Shown in pieces: positions 37,236 through 46,943 of a DNA stretch of 64,000 nt (its first letter is position 1; the number at the start of each line of letters is the position of its first letter). The notes under the pieces are model-generated. The model did no database searches and had not been told where the DNA came from. It saw only the letters and a program-made list of their open reading frames with translations. The translations under genes were made by a program, and so were the position numbers. The DNA lies in contig NC_019978.1 of NCBI RefSeq assembly GCF_000328625.1, positions 2,294,001-2,358,000 of the forward strand, in the 5' to 3' direction. The DNA is from Halobacteroides halobius DSM 5150 (GTDB lineage: Bacteria > Bacillota > Halanaerobiia > Halobacteroidales > Halobacteroidaceae).

Positions 37236-39374
37236 TTAAAATTTGGCTCTAGTAATTCTCATTGCATTTAAGACAGCAATTAATGCTACACCTACATCTG
37301 CAAAGACTGCCTCCCACATAGTTGCCATTCCAAAGGCACCCATTGCCAATACAACTCCTTTAACAATAAAGGCCAAAGCAATATTCTGCCATACTATATT
37401 CCGAGTAAACTTAGCCACATTAATTGCATCAACTAAGTTAGATGGTTTATCTTTCATTAAGACAACATCTGCTGCTTCAATTGCTGCATCTGAACCTAAA
37501 CCACCCATTGCAACACCAATATCAGATCTAGCCAATACTGGAGCATCATTAATTCCATCTCCCACAAAGACTAACTTATCATTCTCATCCCGATCTCTAA
37601 TCAACTCTTCTACTTGTGTTACCTTATCATCTGGTAATAACTCAGCATAATACTTATCTAAATCTAACTCACTAGCTACACTCTTAGCTACTCGCTCATT
37701 ATCACCTGTTAACATTACTAATTGCTCGACCCCAAGTTCCCTTAAACCTGAGATTGCTGCGGCTGCATCATCTTTAATTTTATCTGAAATAAGGATATAA
37801 CCTACATATTCTCCATCATAAGCTACATGAATAACTGTTCCAGATTCTTTTGTCGTAGGATACTTAATTTCTTCTTTTTCCATTAACTTATGGTTACCAG
37901 CTAAAATTTCTTTGCTATCGACAACTACCTGCAAACCATGACCAGCAATTTCTTGATAACTATCTATTTCTTCTGTATTAATTTTTTCTCCATCGTAAGC
38001 CCTTAGGATAGATTCGGCAATAGGATGATTGGAATTAGTTTCTGCCTGTGCAGCTAACTTTAATAACTCATCTTTAGACCATTTATCTTCTGGTACTAAC
38101 TTAGCTACTTCAAAAGTCCCTTCTGTTAAAGTACCTGTCTTATCCATCACAACTGTCTTGACACTATTTAAAGCTTCTAGATAATTACCACCTTTAACTA
38201 AGACCCCTTGTTTTGAGGCAGAACCAATCCCACCAAAGAAACCTAAAGGAATAGAAACTACCAAAGCACAAGGACAAGAAACAACTAAAAAGATCAAAGC
38301 TCGATAAATCCAATCACTAAAAGTAGCTCCTGAAATAACTAAAGGTGGAATTGTAGCTAAAGCCAATGCTCCAAAAACTACAACTGGAGTATAATAACGA
38401 GCAAACTTAGTGATAAAATTCTCTGTTGGTGCTTTTTCACTAGCTGCATTCTCTACTAAATCTAAAATTTTATTTACAGTTGATTCAGCAAAATCCGAGG
38501 TAACCTTAATAGTTAATAAGCCATCTTGATTAATAGAACCACTTAATACTTCTTCTCCTGGTTCAACCTTGCGCGGAACTGACTCTCCTGTTAAAGCAGA
38601 TGTATCAAGCATTGATTCTCCTTCAATAACCTCACCATCTAAAGGAACTTTTTCCCCAGGTTTAACTACAATTATATCCCCAATTTCAACTTGCTCAGGG
38701 CCAACTTCTTCAACTTGACCATCCCTCTTTAAATTAGCATAATCTGGTCTAATATCCATTAAAGATTTAATAGAACGTCGGGAACGGTTAACAGCAATAT
38801 CTTGGAATAACTCCCCAATCTCATAAAATAACATTACTGCTACACCCTCAGGAAATTCTTGAATTGCAAAAGCACCAATAGTAGCAATAGTCATTAAAAA
38901 GTTTTCATCAAAGATTTGTCCTCGAGATATATTCTTAGCTGATTTACTCAATACTTTACCACCAATTGTTAGATAGGCAATCCCATATAGAGCCCACTCT
39001 CCCCAAAGATTGAGATCTAAAAATAAAGCCGCTATAAAAAAAATAGAACCTGCTCCCAATCTCATAAATTCAGACTTTAAATTATCATTATCACTGTGAC
39101 TATGACTATGACCTTCATGAGACTGATCATTGACTTCTTCTCTTATCTCTACACCAGGTTCAATATCCTTAACTAACTTTTTAGCTTCTTCTACCACAGA
39201 AGCTAACTTATTAGAATTATCTACTTTAATCTTTAACTTCTGTGAAGCAAAATTTAAATTAGCCTCACTAACTTCAGGTAGTTGATTAACCTGTCGTTCA
39301 ATCTTACCTGCACAATCTGCACAACTTAACCCCTCTAAAATAAATTCTTCTTTAATTATTTTTTTACCATTCAT
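37236..39374 (-). CDS. cadA: Zn/Cd/Pb-exporting P1B-type ATPase
   Basis: Membrane metal-efflux pump, 712 residues. N-terminal heavy-metal domain with CADC (GLSCADCAGK, about residues 14-23), then a His-rich linker (HEGHSHSHSD). The membrane metal site CPC lies in VVSCPCALVVSIP, the phosphorylated Asp in DKTGTLTEG, then TGDNERVA and GDGINDAPVL. The CPCALVVSIPLGFFGGIG sequence is characteristic of the Zn/Cd group rather than copper pumps. It lies downstream of cadC and has its own promoter and two CadC-type operators in between. Confidence 0.93.
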   Translation of the reverse strand: MNGKKIIKEEFILEGLSCADCAGKIERQVNQLPEVSEANLNFASQKLKIKVDNSNKLASVVEEAKKLVKDIEPGVEIREEVNDQSHEGHSHSHSDNDNLKSEFMRLGAGSIFFIAALFLDLNLWGEWALYGIAYLTIGGKVLSKSAKNISRGQIFDENFLMTIATIGAFAIQEFPEGVAVMLFYEIGELFQDIAVNRSRRSIKSLMDIRPDYANLKRDGQVEEVGPEQVEIGDIIVVKPGEKVPLDGEVIEGESMLDTSALTGESVPRKVEPGEEVLSGSINQDGLLTIKVTSDFAESTVNKILDLVENAASEKAPTENFITKFARYYTPVVVFGALALATIPPLVISGATFSDWIYRALIFLVVSCPCALVVSIPLGFFGGIGSASKQGVLVKGGNYLEALNSVKTVVMDKTGTLTEGTFEVAKLVPEDKWSKDELLKLAAQAETNSNHPIAESILRAYDGEKINTEEIDSYQEIAGHGLQVVVDSKEILAGNHKLMEKEEIKYPTTKESGTVIHVAYDGEYVGYILISDKIKDDAAAAISGLRELGVEQLVMLTGDNERVAKSVASELDLDKYYAELLPDDKVTQVEELIRDRDENDKLVFVGDGINDAPVLARSDIGVAMGGLGSDAAIEAADVVLMKDKPSNLVDAINVAKFTRNIVWQNIALAFIVKGVVLAMGAFGMATMWEAVFADVGVALIAVLNAMRITRAKF

Positions 39375-39422
39375 TATACTACCTCCTGTTAAAGTATAAA
39401 ATTAAGTTTTATTCATGTTAAT

Positions 39423-39471
39423 ATGAACAAGTAATCATGTATTTAGTAAAAAAATATGATTGTTCACTCAT
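39423..39471 (-). promoter_or_regulatory. Two ArsR/CadC-type operators before cadA
   Basis: ATGAACAAGTAATCAT (39423-39438) and ATGATTGTTCACTCAT (39456-39471) are both ATGA-N8-TCAT inverted repeats with a TGTTCA/TGAACA core. Their centres are 33 bases apart, about three helical turns. They lie directly downstream of the cadA -10 box. This is the arrangement expected for SmtB/CadC repression. Confidence 0.6.
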
Positions 39472-39480
39472 GTTATTAGT

Positions 39481-39509
39481 ATTATATGTCTAACTAACTT
39501 TAATGTCAA
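39481..39509 (-). promoter_or_regulatory. Perfect-consensus sigma-A promoter of cadA
   Basis: TTGACA (39509-39504), 17 bases, TATAAT (39486-39481). It lies between cadC and cadA, so cadA can be expressed separately. Confidence 0.85.
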
Positions 39510-39533
39510 TAATAATTAAAAATCAATAGTAAG

Positions 39534-39896
39534 TTATCTATCTTCTCTGACATGTTCTAATCCTTGGCAAAATAATTGTAAAATATGCTCATCATCTAGA
39601 GAATAATGAACAACTCGTCCTTCTTTACGATATTTAACTAAATTCATATCTCTTAATTTTCTTAATTGATGTGAAATAGCAGATTGGCTCATGTCCAATA
39701 ATTCACAAATATCACAAACACATAATTCTTTATTAGCCAATACATTAATAATTCTAATTCTAGTTGGATCACTTAACACTTTAAAAGTGGCAGCTAAATT
39801 TTTAACTACATTTTTTGATAATTCTTCGCTCTCTACTTCCTCAATATTTTTTAAATTAGGACAATAATCTTGACAAATCAATTTATCATCAGTCAC
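39534..39896 (-). CDS. cadC: ArsR/SmtB-family metal-sensing repressor (CadC-like)
   Basis: A 120-residue winged-helix repressor. The alpha3 metal motif ELCVCDIC and the N-terminal cysteines (CQDYC) match the CadC alpha3N site for Cd/Pb. The C-terminal helix DDEHILQLFCQGLEHVRE carries the Asp/His...His/Glu ligands of the alpha5 zinc site. Recognition helix: MSQSAISHQLRKLRD. It starts at a GTG (39896) with AAGGAGTG upstream. The ATGA-N8-TCAT repeats before cadA are its likely targets. It follows the M23 peptidase gene by 24 bases and probably shares its promoter. Confidence 0.92.
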   Translation of the reverse strand: MTDDKLICQDYCPNLKNIEEVESEELSKNVVKNLAATFKVLSDPTRIRIINVLANKELCVCDICELLDMSQSAISHQLRKLRDMNLVKYRKEGRVVHYSLDDEHILQLFCQGLEHVREDR

Positions 39897-39920
39897 TTTA
39901 TCACTCCTTAAACTACAAGC

Positions 39921-40868
39921 TTATCTACGTTGCATATAATCCGGCATATAATCAAATGGATCAACAGATTTTCCATTATATATGATTTCATAGTGGGTAT
40001 GAGGTCCCGTACTACGTCCAGTACTACCAGATAAAGCAACTGCTTCCCCACGCTCTACTCTTTCTCCTTCACTCACTAACAAGCGCTTAGCATGAGTATA
40101 TAATGTCTTATATCCATAACCATGGTCAATAATAACAGCATTACCATACCCACCATACCATCCTGCGTGTTCAACTACACCTTCACCAGTAGCTATTAAT
40201 CTAGTACCATACCAAATAGCAATATCTATTCCCTCATGCATTGCTCTTCTTTCAAGTATTGGATGATAGCGTATTCCAAATTCAGAAGTAATCCTACCCC
40301 TGCCACCTTGAATTGGCCAACCTTGTGGCTTAGATTCTAAATAATCTAAATAGGTTAAAGTATCTTCCTTTAATTCAGATAAATTCTCTTTCCTTTGAGA
40401 GAGTGATTTATCTAACCGTTGCAATTTTGTAGTTAATTCTTCGGCCAAACCTTTATCAACTAGTTTTTGATTAGAGGTATATGCTGCTACTACGCTTTTA
40501 TTATCTATTGTATCATCTAGACTAACTCCTACCATGCTTCCTACATCTTGATTCAATTCCTTAACCTGTTTAAACTCTCGCTTAATACTTTTTTGCTTTG
40601 TTTTTAACTTAGCTAACTTCTGTTTTAAATATTTATTGCGTTCCTTTAATTTAGGTACCTTCTGTTTAATTGCAACTAACTTTTTTACTTTATTTAAAGA
40701 AGCATCATACTTATATTTATAATAGAGGGCTCCATTTGCTACAGTTAATAGTACAATCAATGTAAATATTAGGATATACTCTAGTATATCTTTAGAAATT
40801 TGATAACGTAAAGTCCTCTCTTCCGAATGAGGTATCATCTTAAAGGTGATTTTTTCTTTAGTTGACAT
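39921..40868 (-). CDS. M23-family peptidoglycan metallopeptidase, membrane-anchored, with coiled coil
   Basis: Zinc endopeptidase for cell-wall cross-links, 315 residues. One N-terminal membrane anchor (about residues 30-50) is followed by a long Lys/Glu-rich coiled coil (about 60-175) and the LytM domain. The metal ligands are visible: HEGIDIA (HxxxD), and HTHYEI (HxH), with THAKRLLVSEGERVERG between. I start at the ATG at 40868, with GGAGGG upstream, not the ATG at 40883 that lies within that signal. It resembles the MepM/NlpD-like elongation and sporulation group. Confidence 0.9.
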   Translation of the reverse strand: MSTKEKITFKMIPHSEERTLRYQISKDILEYILIFTLIVLLTVANGALYYKYKYDASLNKVKKLVAIKQKVPKLKERNKYLKQKLAKLKTKQKSIKREFKQVKELNQDVGSMVGVSLDDTIDNKSVVAAYTSNQKLVDKGLAEELTTKLQRLDKSLSQRKENLSELKEDTLTYLDYLESKPQGWPIQGGRGRITSEFGIRYHPILERRAMHEGIDIAIWYGTRLIATGEGVVEHAGWYGGYGNAVIIDHGYGYKTLYTHAKRLLVSEGERVERGEAVALSGSTGRSTGPHTHYEIIYNGKSVDPFDYMPDYMQRR

Positions 40869-40900
40869 TCTATCGCCCTCCATTCTCTTATTCTAATTAC

Positions 40901-40929
40901 ATTTTATGATTAGTATAGTAATCTGTCAA
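40901..40929 (-). promoter_or_regulatory. Sigma-A promoter of the M23 peptidase gene
   Basis: TTGACA (40929-40924), 17 bases, TAAAAT (40906-40901). It probably also drives cadC. Confidence 0.75.
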
Positions 40930-41004
40930 GAATAATTTGGTTTGTTGAATATTTATTACAAACTGAGTTAAAATATAATTAGATAATAATAAAGGGGTGA
41001 CATC

Positions 41005-42405
41005 ATGGAAGGAATAGTTTCTTTAGTACCATCATTAACAGCTATTATAATAGCAATCATTACAAAACAAGTCTTACCTGCTTTAATCATTGGCTTAATA
41101 GCTGGTTCCTATTTAGTCAAACCAACTATTTTAGGGGGCATTTTACAAACTACAGATTATTTAATCAAATCTGCAACTGTTGAAGAAAATATTGAAATAG
41201 TTTTCTTCTTATACATATTTAGTGGATTAATTGGGATGATTAAGGTAACTGGTGGGGTTAAGGGAGTAGAAAATTTAATTTCTAAGCGAATAAAGAGTAA
41301 AAAAGGAGTCTTATTGACTACTTGGGGCTTATCACTATTTACCTTTATTGATTGTGGTTTTCATATTATGGCTTTAGGAGCGATTATGAAACCAATTGCT
41401 AAAAAAATTAACTTGGCTAAAGAAAGATTAGCCTATGTTATTGATACTGCTACCGTACCATTAATTGTGCTTGCTCCATTAGGAACTACCTATGTAGGAT
41501 ATATGGTTACTCTAGTTAGAACTAGTTTAGCAGAAAATAATATAAATCAAGATCCTTACTCGCTTTTTATTAAGAGTATACCCTATAATTTCTATGCTAT
41601 TGTAGCAATTCTAATTAGTCTGGGGGTAGTTATAACTGGTAAATATTTTAGTATAAAAAAAGATACTACAAAAGTTAAGGATAAAGAGACTAAACAACAT
41701 CACCATAGTAAATTTAAAGAAGATGTAGAACCGAAAATTTGGAATATAGTCTTTCCTATCCTTACTTTATTTATCTTAACCCTTTACTTTTTGTGGTGGT
41801 CAGGAAGTCAAGAGACTAATTCATTCCTCACTGCTTTATTAAAAGCCAAAACAGCTCGAATGATGCTTGTTGCTTTATTAGCAACCTTAGTTATCACAGC
41901 ATTATTTTATATTTTCCAAAAATTTAAAATTGGAGAGTTAATCAATGGTTTTCTTGAAGGTGGTAACGAGATTATAGTGGCTATGGTGCTACTTTTTCTT
42001 GTCTGGGGATTAGCTGAAGTATCTAATGATCTGGGCTTTAGCCAATTTATTACTAATACTTTAGGTACATTTCTCCCCGGTTACTTAGTTCCTAGCATAT
42101 TATTTTTACTAGGATCTATAGTCTCCTACTTTATTGGTACATCTTGGGGGGCCTGGGGGCTTTTAATGCCTATGGGCATCTCACTTGCTATTGCAACTAA
42201 TAGTAACTTAGCGCTAAGTGTTGGAGCTGTTTTTGCTGGGGGAACCTTTGGTGATCATATTTCACCATTATCTGAAACGACAGTAATTACAGCTACAATT
42301 ATGAAGATGCCAGTTGTTAAGCATGCTAATAACCAATTGCTTTATGGTATTACTGGAGTAGTTATCTCCAGTATTCTCTATCTCATAGCTGGTATTTTAC
42401 TATAA
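41005..42405 (+). CDS. NhaC-family Na+/H+ antiporter-like membrane protein
   Basis: A 466-residue transporter with about eleven hydrophobic segments. It has the ion-transporter-superfamily motifs: TFIDCGFHIMALG, an SWGAWGLLMPMG re-entrant segment, and the family's GGTFGDHISPLSETT. Na+/H+ exchange is the usual activity and would suit a salt-loving anaerobe. Other NhaC-like carriers exchange organic ions, so the substrate is not certain. A His/Lys-rich loop lies near residue 230. AAAGGGGTGA precedes the ATG. The 3' end overlaps aprB by 6 bases in convergent orientation. Confidence 0.85.
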   Translation: MEGIVSLVPSLTAIIIAIITKQVLPALIIGLIAGSYLVKPTILGGILQTTDYLIKSATVEENIEIVFFLYIFSGLIGMIKVTGGVKGVENLISKRIKSKKGVLLTTWGLSLFTFIDCGFHIMALGAIMKPIAKKINLAKERLAYVIDTATVPLIVLAPLGTTYVGYMVTLVRTSLAENNINQDPYSLFIKSIPYNFYAIVAILISLGVVITGKYFSIKKDTTKVKDKETKQHHHSKFKEDVEPKIWNIVFPILTLFILTLYFLWWSGSQETNSFLTALLKAKTARMMLVALLATLVITALFYIFQKFKIGELINGFLEGGNEIIVAMVLLFLVWGLAEVSNDLGFSQFITNTLGTFLPGYLVPSILFLLGSIVSYFIGTSWGAWGLLMPMGISLAIATNSNLALSVGAVFAGGTFGDHISPLSETTVITATIMKMPVVKHANNQLLYGITGVVISSILYLIAGILL

Positions 42406-42735
42406 GTTTTTATTTAATAATAACTTATTCTTAACTTTAAACTTCTTGGTAGAACCATCTATCTTTTTTAAAGTCCAGATTATTTCATCTCTCTTAGTTT
42501 TAGCCTTTAAGGTAGAGCCCCTGCCCCCAATCTCTGCTGGTAAATACATTTCAATAGCTTGGTTAGGACACTCTTTAACACAAGCAGCACAATCCCAACA
42601 TTCTCGTTTATCCCTTATCGTAGCTTTATTATCCTCAGTTTTATATAATAAGTTCCCGGGACAAATTCTCATACAACGTGATTCTTTACAACTTCCACAG
42701 CCATTGCATAATTTTTTATTAACTTTAACTGCCAT
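42400..42735 (-). CDS. aprB: Adenylylsulfate reductase beta subunit-like ferredoxin
   Basis: A 111-residue protein with two [4Fe-4S] motifs: CNGCGSC ... CMRICP and CWDCAACVKECP. The insertion between the third and fourth cysteine of the first cluster (CKESRCMRICP) is as in AprB. It passes electrons to AprA for reducing APS to sulfite and AMP. Its start codon overlaps the end of aprA by 11 bases, with AGGTGAATTAG as ribosome-binding site. It is shorter than AprB of dissimilatory sulfate reducers (about 150 residues), which have an extra C-terminal tail. Confidence 0.88.
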   Translation of the reverse strand: MAVKVNKKLCNGCGSCKESRCMRICPGNLLYKTEDNKATIRDKRECWDCAACVKECPNQAIEMYLPAEIGGRGSTLKAKTKRDEIIWTLKKIDGSTKKFKVKNKLLLNKNL

Positions 42736-44413
42736 CTAATTCACCTACCTCTACATGTTCTCGCTCAATAATCTGGATTTGATCAGCACTTTGGTCATAA
42801 ACAGAATTAACAAACTTAAACCAGTTATCATCATCCCGCTGTGGATAATCAATTCGTTGTTGATAAGCTTTCCACCTAGTTTCTTTTCGATATAATAGAT
42901 GCTCTACAAGAACACGAGCTACATCTACTCGATCAATTACTTCATGTAACTTCATTAATTGATGCATGCTTGTAGCATAACCTTTAGTTAAATCATCCTT
43001 TAATTGCTTTAATAAATCTCTAGCCTGTAATAACTTTTTCTCGTGAAGTTGATAATCAACACTTAATCCTCCAGCATATTCATCCATTATTTTTTGTAAT
43101 CTTTCCTCAAGTTCTGCTGGAGTAAAACCTGTTTCTCTATTTAAAGGAGCAAATGTTCTGTTAAACTCTTGGTCTATCATCTGTTGAGGTACTTCTTTAG
43201 TCTCTAGACTTTTAATGTAATCTAATGCATGAGAAGCCGCTATTTCTCCTTCTACCATACAACCAGTAGCATATTTTTTGGGGGCTCCTCCGACAACATC
43301 TCCAGCAGCATAAAGACCTTCAATAGTAGTTTTTCGGTTAACATCTACCCAATAGCCTGATTGAGAATGGCCACCTACAACATAAGGTTCAGTACCATTA
43401 ATCTCTATTGGTTCTTGATTTGGCTCTACTTCATTATCAGCCCACTGCAATACAATCCCTGGAGACATATTTAAATAAGTCCTTTTTAATCTTGTAGCGC
43501 CCTTTTTATCAAGATGATTCACATTTAAATAACAAGGCCCTCGACCCGCTTGATTTTCTTTGATAGTAGCATGTAATCTAAGTGGCGTAGAATTCTTCTC
43601 ATAATTTTTTTGGTATTCCTCGCCCTGGACATTAATCTGATTAGCATTAAATCCTTGGGCCAATGTTCCCGTAGGAGAAATAACATCCTTAACCCGTAAG
43701 GCTATAAATCTCATCTCAAAAGTTGTCATCTCAGCTCCTGCTCTAATCCCCATAGCATAACCTGCTCCTGTATTAAAAGGAGAATACCACATTTTATGAC
43801 GAGCTTGACCTGGATTATTAGGCTTATAAATACCAGCTGCACCACCAGTAGCACAAATAACAGCTTTAGCCTTAATTATATAAAATTTATTCTCTCGCAC
43901 AGAAAAACCAACAGCTCCTCTAACCCTATTATTTACTACTAAATAATTAGTAATATTAACTCTATTTAAAATATCAACTCCACTATCTAGAGTAGCCTGA
44001 GCTAAAATCGGCTTAATCTGCTCACCTTTGATTTTAACACTTCTAGTACCTTTAGCTACATAATTGCCTTGTTCGTCCTTTAGAAAAGGTAACCCCCACT
44101 CTTCTAAGTTATAAGCTACTTCATTAACCCCTTTAGCTATAGAATAAACTAAATCATCTCTTACTAAATCCTCTGAATCTTGCTTAACATATTCTAAAAA
44201 ATCTTTAGCTGTAACCCCCGGATTTAAATAAGCATTTAAAGCATTAATCCCAGCTGCTAAACAGCCACTTCTTTCTATCTGTGCCTTTTCAGCAATCAAA
44301 ACATCAACATCTTCATTCTCTTCTTTGAGCTTAATTCCAGCATAACATCCCGCTGCCCCTCCACCAATCACCAATACATCAGTTTCTAATTGGACAGTTT
44401 CTATCTGTTTCAT
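42725..44413 (-). CDS. aprA: Adenylylsulfate reductase alpha subunit-like flavoprotein
   Basis: FAD enzyme of the succinate dehydrogenase/fumarate reductase/APS reductase superfamily, 562 residues. FAD motif VLVIGGGAAGCYAGI at the N-terminus and the C-terminal LYAAGDVVGGAPKKYATG. The segment WYSPFNTGAGYAMGIRAGAEMTTFEMRF is shared with AprA. Location between sat and aprB fixes the assignment: ATP sulfurylase makes APS and AprAB reduces it. I start at the ATG at 44413, behind AAGGTGATAATT. No dsrAB is seen and an assimilatory Sir is linked, so the role is probably assimilation. Confidence 0.9.
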   Translation of the reverse strand: MKQIETVQLETDVLVIGGGAAGCYAGIKLKEENEDVDVLIAEKAQIERSGCLAAGINALNAYLNPGVTAKDFLEYVKQDSEDLVRDDLVYSIAKGVNEVAYNLEEWGLPFLKDEQGNYVAKGTRSVKIKGEQIKPILAQATLDSGVDILNRVNITNYLVVNNRVRGAVGFSVRENKFYIIKAKAVICATGGAAGIYKPNNPGQARHKMWYSPFNTGAGYAMGIRAGAEMTTFEMRFIALRVKDVISPTGTLAQGFNANQINVQGEEYQKNYEKNSTPLRLHATIKENQAGRGPCYLNVNHLDKKGATRLKRTYLNMSPGIVLQWADNEVEPNQEPIEINGTEPYVVGGHSQSGYWVDVNRKTTIEGLYAAGDVVGGAPKKYATGCMVEGEIAASHALDYIKSLETKEVPQQMIDQEFNRTFAPLNRETGFTPAELEERLQKIMDEYAGGLSVDYQLHEKKLLQARDLLKQLKDDLTKGYATSMHQLMKLHEVIDRVDVARVLVEHLLYRKETRWKAYQQRIDYPQRDDDNWFKFVNSVYDQSADQIQIIEREHVEVGELDGS

Positions 44414-44440
44414 AATTATCACCTTATATTCTTTATTATA

Positions 44441-45589
44441 TTACTGGGCCATACCCTTAACTAAAACTTCAGCTACTTCAGGTCTAGTTAACTCTTTAGG
44501 AGGCTTTTTACCAGCTCGTAACATACCTCTTACTTTGGTTCCACTTAGGGAAATATGAAAGTCACTATCATGAGGACAAGTCTTTTTAGTAGCCATTGAA
44601 TTACACTCTTTACAATAAAATGAATAGTCAAAACATAAAGGAGCAATTCCTAATTTATCAGAATCAAATTGGTCAAATAATTCCTGAGCTTCATAAGTAC
44701 CATAATAATCTCCTACTCCAGCATGATCCCGGCCTACTATAAAGTGAGTACAACCAAGATTCTTACGACATAAAGCATGAAAGATTGCTTCCCTTGGCCC
44801 GGCATATCTCATTGGGGCTGGAAAAACTGTCAAAGCCATCCTATCCTGAGGATAGATCTTATCCATTACTACTTCGTAACTTTCAATTCTATACTCTACA
44901 GGAACATCACTACTTTTAGTCTCTCCTACTAAAGGAGTTAATAATAAACCATCACATATTTCTAAAGCACACTTTTGAATATACTCATGTGCTCTATGAA
45001 TTGGATTTCGTGTCTGAAAACCTACCACTCTCTCCCAACCTTTTTCTTTAATCATCTCTCTTACACCACTAGGCTCTAACCTATAATGTCTAAACCGGTG
45101 GTGATCAATTTTTTTAAGTAATGAAATCTTCCCACCTAGTAATATATTATCACGTTGATAAAGCTTTTTTACTCCAGGATGTTCCTTTTCTGTAGTCTGA
45201 TAGACTAATTTAGCTTCTTGCTTCTTATCATACTTATACTTATCTTCTAAATGCAAGATAGCATATACTTCTTGACCTGCAGTCAAGGCTATATCTTGAC
45301 CAATGGTTAAACTTTTCGCTTGTGCCTCACTAACACCTAATACGACTGGAATAGTCCATGGTAACCCATTAGCTAGTTGCATATCTTCTATAACATGTTG
45401 ATAGTCTTTCTGGTTCATAAATCCTGTTAAAGGACTATATAACCCAGTGGCTATATTCTCTACTTCAGTTAATTCTCGATTACTTAAGTTAATTTGGGGC
45501 ATATTCTCTGCTGCAGCTAACAGTTGAGCTTGCTTATCTTCTGGTACAATTCTATTAACCAACTGACCACCATGTGGCTCAATCAACAT
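44441..45589 (-). CDS. sat: Sulfate adenylyltransferase (ATP sulfurylase)
   Basis: Makes adenylylsulfate (APS) from sulfate and ATP. The 382-residue, single-domain type has no APS-kinase fusion. ATP-binding motif QTRNPIHRAHEY (QxRN...HxxH) and GRDHAGVGDYYG are intact. The C-terminal zinc knuckle is CKECNSMATKKTCPH. The ribosome-binding site is GGAGGGATTGAG. First gene of sat-aprA-aprB, 87 bases after metY. Confidence 0.96.
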   Translation of the reverse strand: MLIEPHGGQLVNRIVPEDKQAQLLAAAENMPQINLSNRELTEVENIATGLYSPLTGFMNQKDYQHVIEDMQLANGLPWTIPVVLGVSEAQAKSLTIGQDIALTAGQEVYAILHLEDKYKYDKKQEAKLVYQTTEKEHPGVKKLYQRDNILLGGKISLLKKIDHHRFRHYRLEPSGVREMIKEKGWERVVGFQTRNPIHRAHEYIQKCALEICDGLLLTPLVGETKSSDVPVEYRIESYEVVMDKIYPQDRMALTVFPAPMRYAGPREAIFHALCRKNLGCTHFIVGRDHAGVGDYYGTYEAQELFDQFDSDKLGIAPLCFDYSFYCKECNSMATKKTCPHDSDFHISLSGTKVRGMLRAGKKPPKELTRPEVAEVLVKGMAQ

Positions 45590-45676
45590 CTCAATCCCTC
45601 CTAATTCAATTGAACTTTTTACCCACTCTCTTTATACTATTAATCACTAACTTAATGCGTTACCACCTTTTTAACT

Positions 45677-46891
45677 TTAATCCTGTAAAGCTTGAGAGAA
45701 ATCCTTCTTTAAATCTGCAATATCTTCTAGCCCCACACTAATTCTAATCAAATCATCATAAACCCCCAGCTTTTCTTGCTCTTCTTTAGTATTGTTAGTA
45801 TAAATTGTAGAAGCTGGATGAATCACAAGTGATTTAACATCACCTATATTAGCTAGATTATAAAAGTATTCCAATTTATTAATTATTTTAAACGCCTCTT
45901 CTTGACTACCTACTCTTATTGTTAACATTCCACCATAGCCACCATTAAATAGATCTTGAGCTCTAGAATAATAACTATTATCCTCTAATCCAGGGTAATT
46001 AACTTCTTTTACTTGCGGATGATCATCTAAAAACTTAGCTAGCTTATAAGCATTATCACAGTGTTGTTCCATTCTTAAAGCTAAAGTAGGTAATCCTAAT
46101 TCATTCAAGAAAGAATTAACTGGTGATGCACACGGGCCAAGGTTTCTAAATGTCTCTCCTCTGGCCTTAGCACTAAAAGCTAACTTACCATACCTTTTAT
46201 AATTTGAGAAGTTATCAAATCTAGTCCAAGCAAAATTTCCACCATCAATAATTATCCCACCAATAGAATTAGCAGTACCATTAATATATTTAGATGTAGA
46301 ATGAATTACAAGGTTGGCCCCTAATTCAAAAGGTTTAATTAAAGCTGGGGTAGTCATTGTACTATCAACTATTAGAGCTACCTCTTGTTTCTTACAAAGC
46401 TCTGCAATCCCTCGAATATCTGGGATATCCAATTTCGGATTCCCCAAGGTCTCTAAAAAAACAAATTTAGTCTTAGCAGTAATTAGCTCCTCTATATCTT
46501 CTTTCTCTACTCCCTTAGCAAAACGAGGAGTTATCCCATAATCTTGATAACTTTTAAAAAGATTATAAGTCCCTCCAAATAATGAACTAGTAGCAATAAA
46601 TTCATCACCAGCTTCTAAAATAGCTAAAGTAGCAGTTGAAATAGCTGCCATCCCAGAAGAAGATAAAATAGCAGCCTTTCCACCTTCTAAATCAGCTAAT
46701 TTTTGCTCTACATTATTAATCGAAGGGTTATTAATCCGACTATAAACATACCCAGGAGCTTGGTTATTAAATACCTTCTTTAAATCTTCAGCCGTCTGAT
46801 GCTCAAAAGCATTAGTTAAATAAACTGGAGTATTAGTTGCCCCGTAATCATCTTTAATTTTATTATTAACTAACTTGGTATTAAATCTCAT
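45677..46891 (-). CDS. metY: O-acetylhomoserine sulfhydrylase (MetY), probable thiocarboxylate-using type
   Basis: PLP enzyme of the Cys/Met-metabolism family, 404 residues. PLP-phosphate residues YVYSRINNP and the Schiff-base Lys in IHSTSKYINGTANSIGG are clear. It forms homocysteine from O-acetylhomoserine. In the Wolinella HcyS pathway the sulfur donor is a carrier-protein thiocarboxylate rather than free sulfide; linkage to hcySFD and sir suggests the same here. The ATG follows GAGAGGAG. Its upstream region contains two large foldback elements. Confidence 0.92.
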   Translation of the reverse strand: MRFNTKLVNNKIKDDYGATNTPVYLTNAFEHQTAEDLKKVFNNQAPGYVYSRINNPSINNVEQKLADLEGGKAAILSSSGMAAISTATLAILEAGDEFIATSSLFGGTYNLFKSYQDYGITPRFAKGVEKEDIEELITAKTKFVFLETLGNPKLDIPDIRGIAELCKKQEVALIVDSTMTTPALIKPFELGANLVIHSTSKYINGTANSIGGIIIDGGNFAWTRFDNFSNYKRYGKLAFSAKARGETFRNLGPCASPVNSFLNELGLPTLALRMEQHCDNAYKLAKFLDDHPQVKEVNYPGLEDNSYYSRAQDLFNGGYGGMLTIRVGSQEEAFKIINKLEYFYNLANIGDVKSLVIHPASTIYTNNTKEEQEKLGVYDDLIRISVGLEDIADLKKDFSQALQD

Positions 46892-46943
46892 ACTCTACTC
46901 CTCTCTTTTTAGCTTTATTGATATATAGTGGCACTTCTCAATT

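Noticed and set aside
37243-37650. Plus-strand open reading frame of 135 codons inside cadA
   Set aside because: Antisense shadow of the cadA C-terminus; composition is that of a complement frame.
42725-44413. Fumarate reductase/succinate dehydrogenase or L-aspartate oxidase flavoprotein
   Set aside because: Sequence and the sat-aprA-aprB gene order support the APS reductase alpha subunit.
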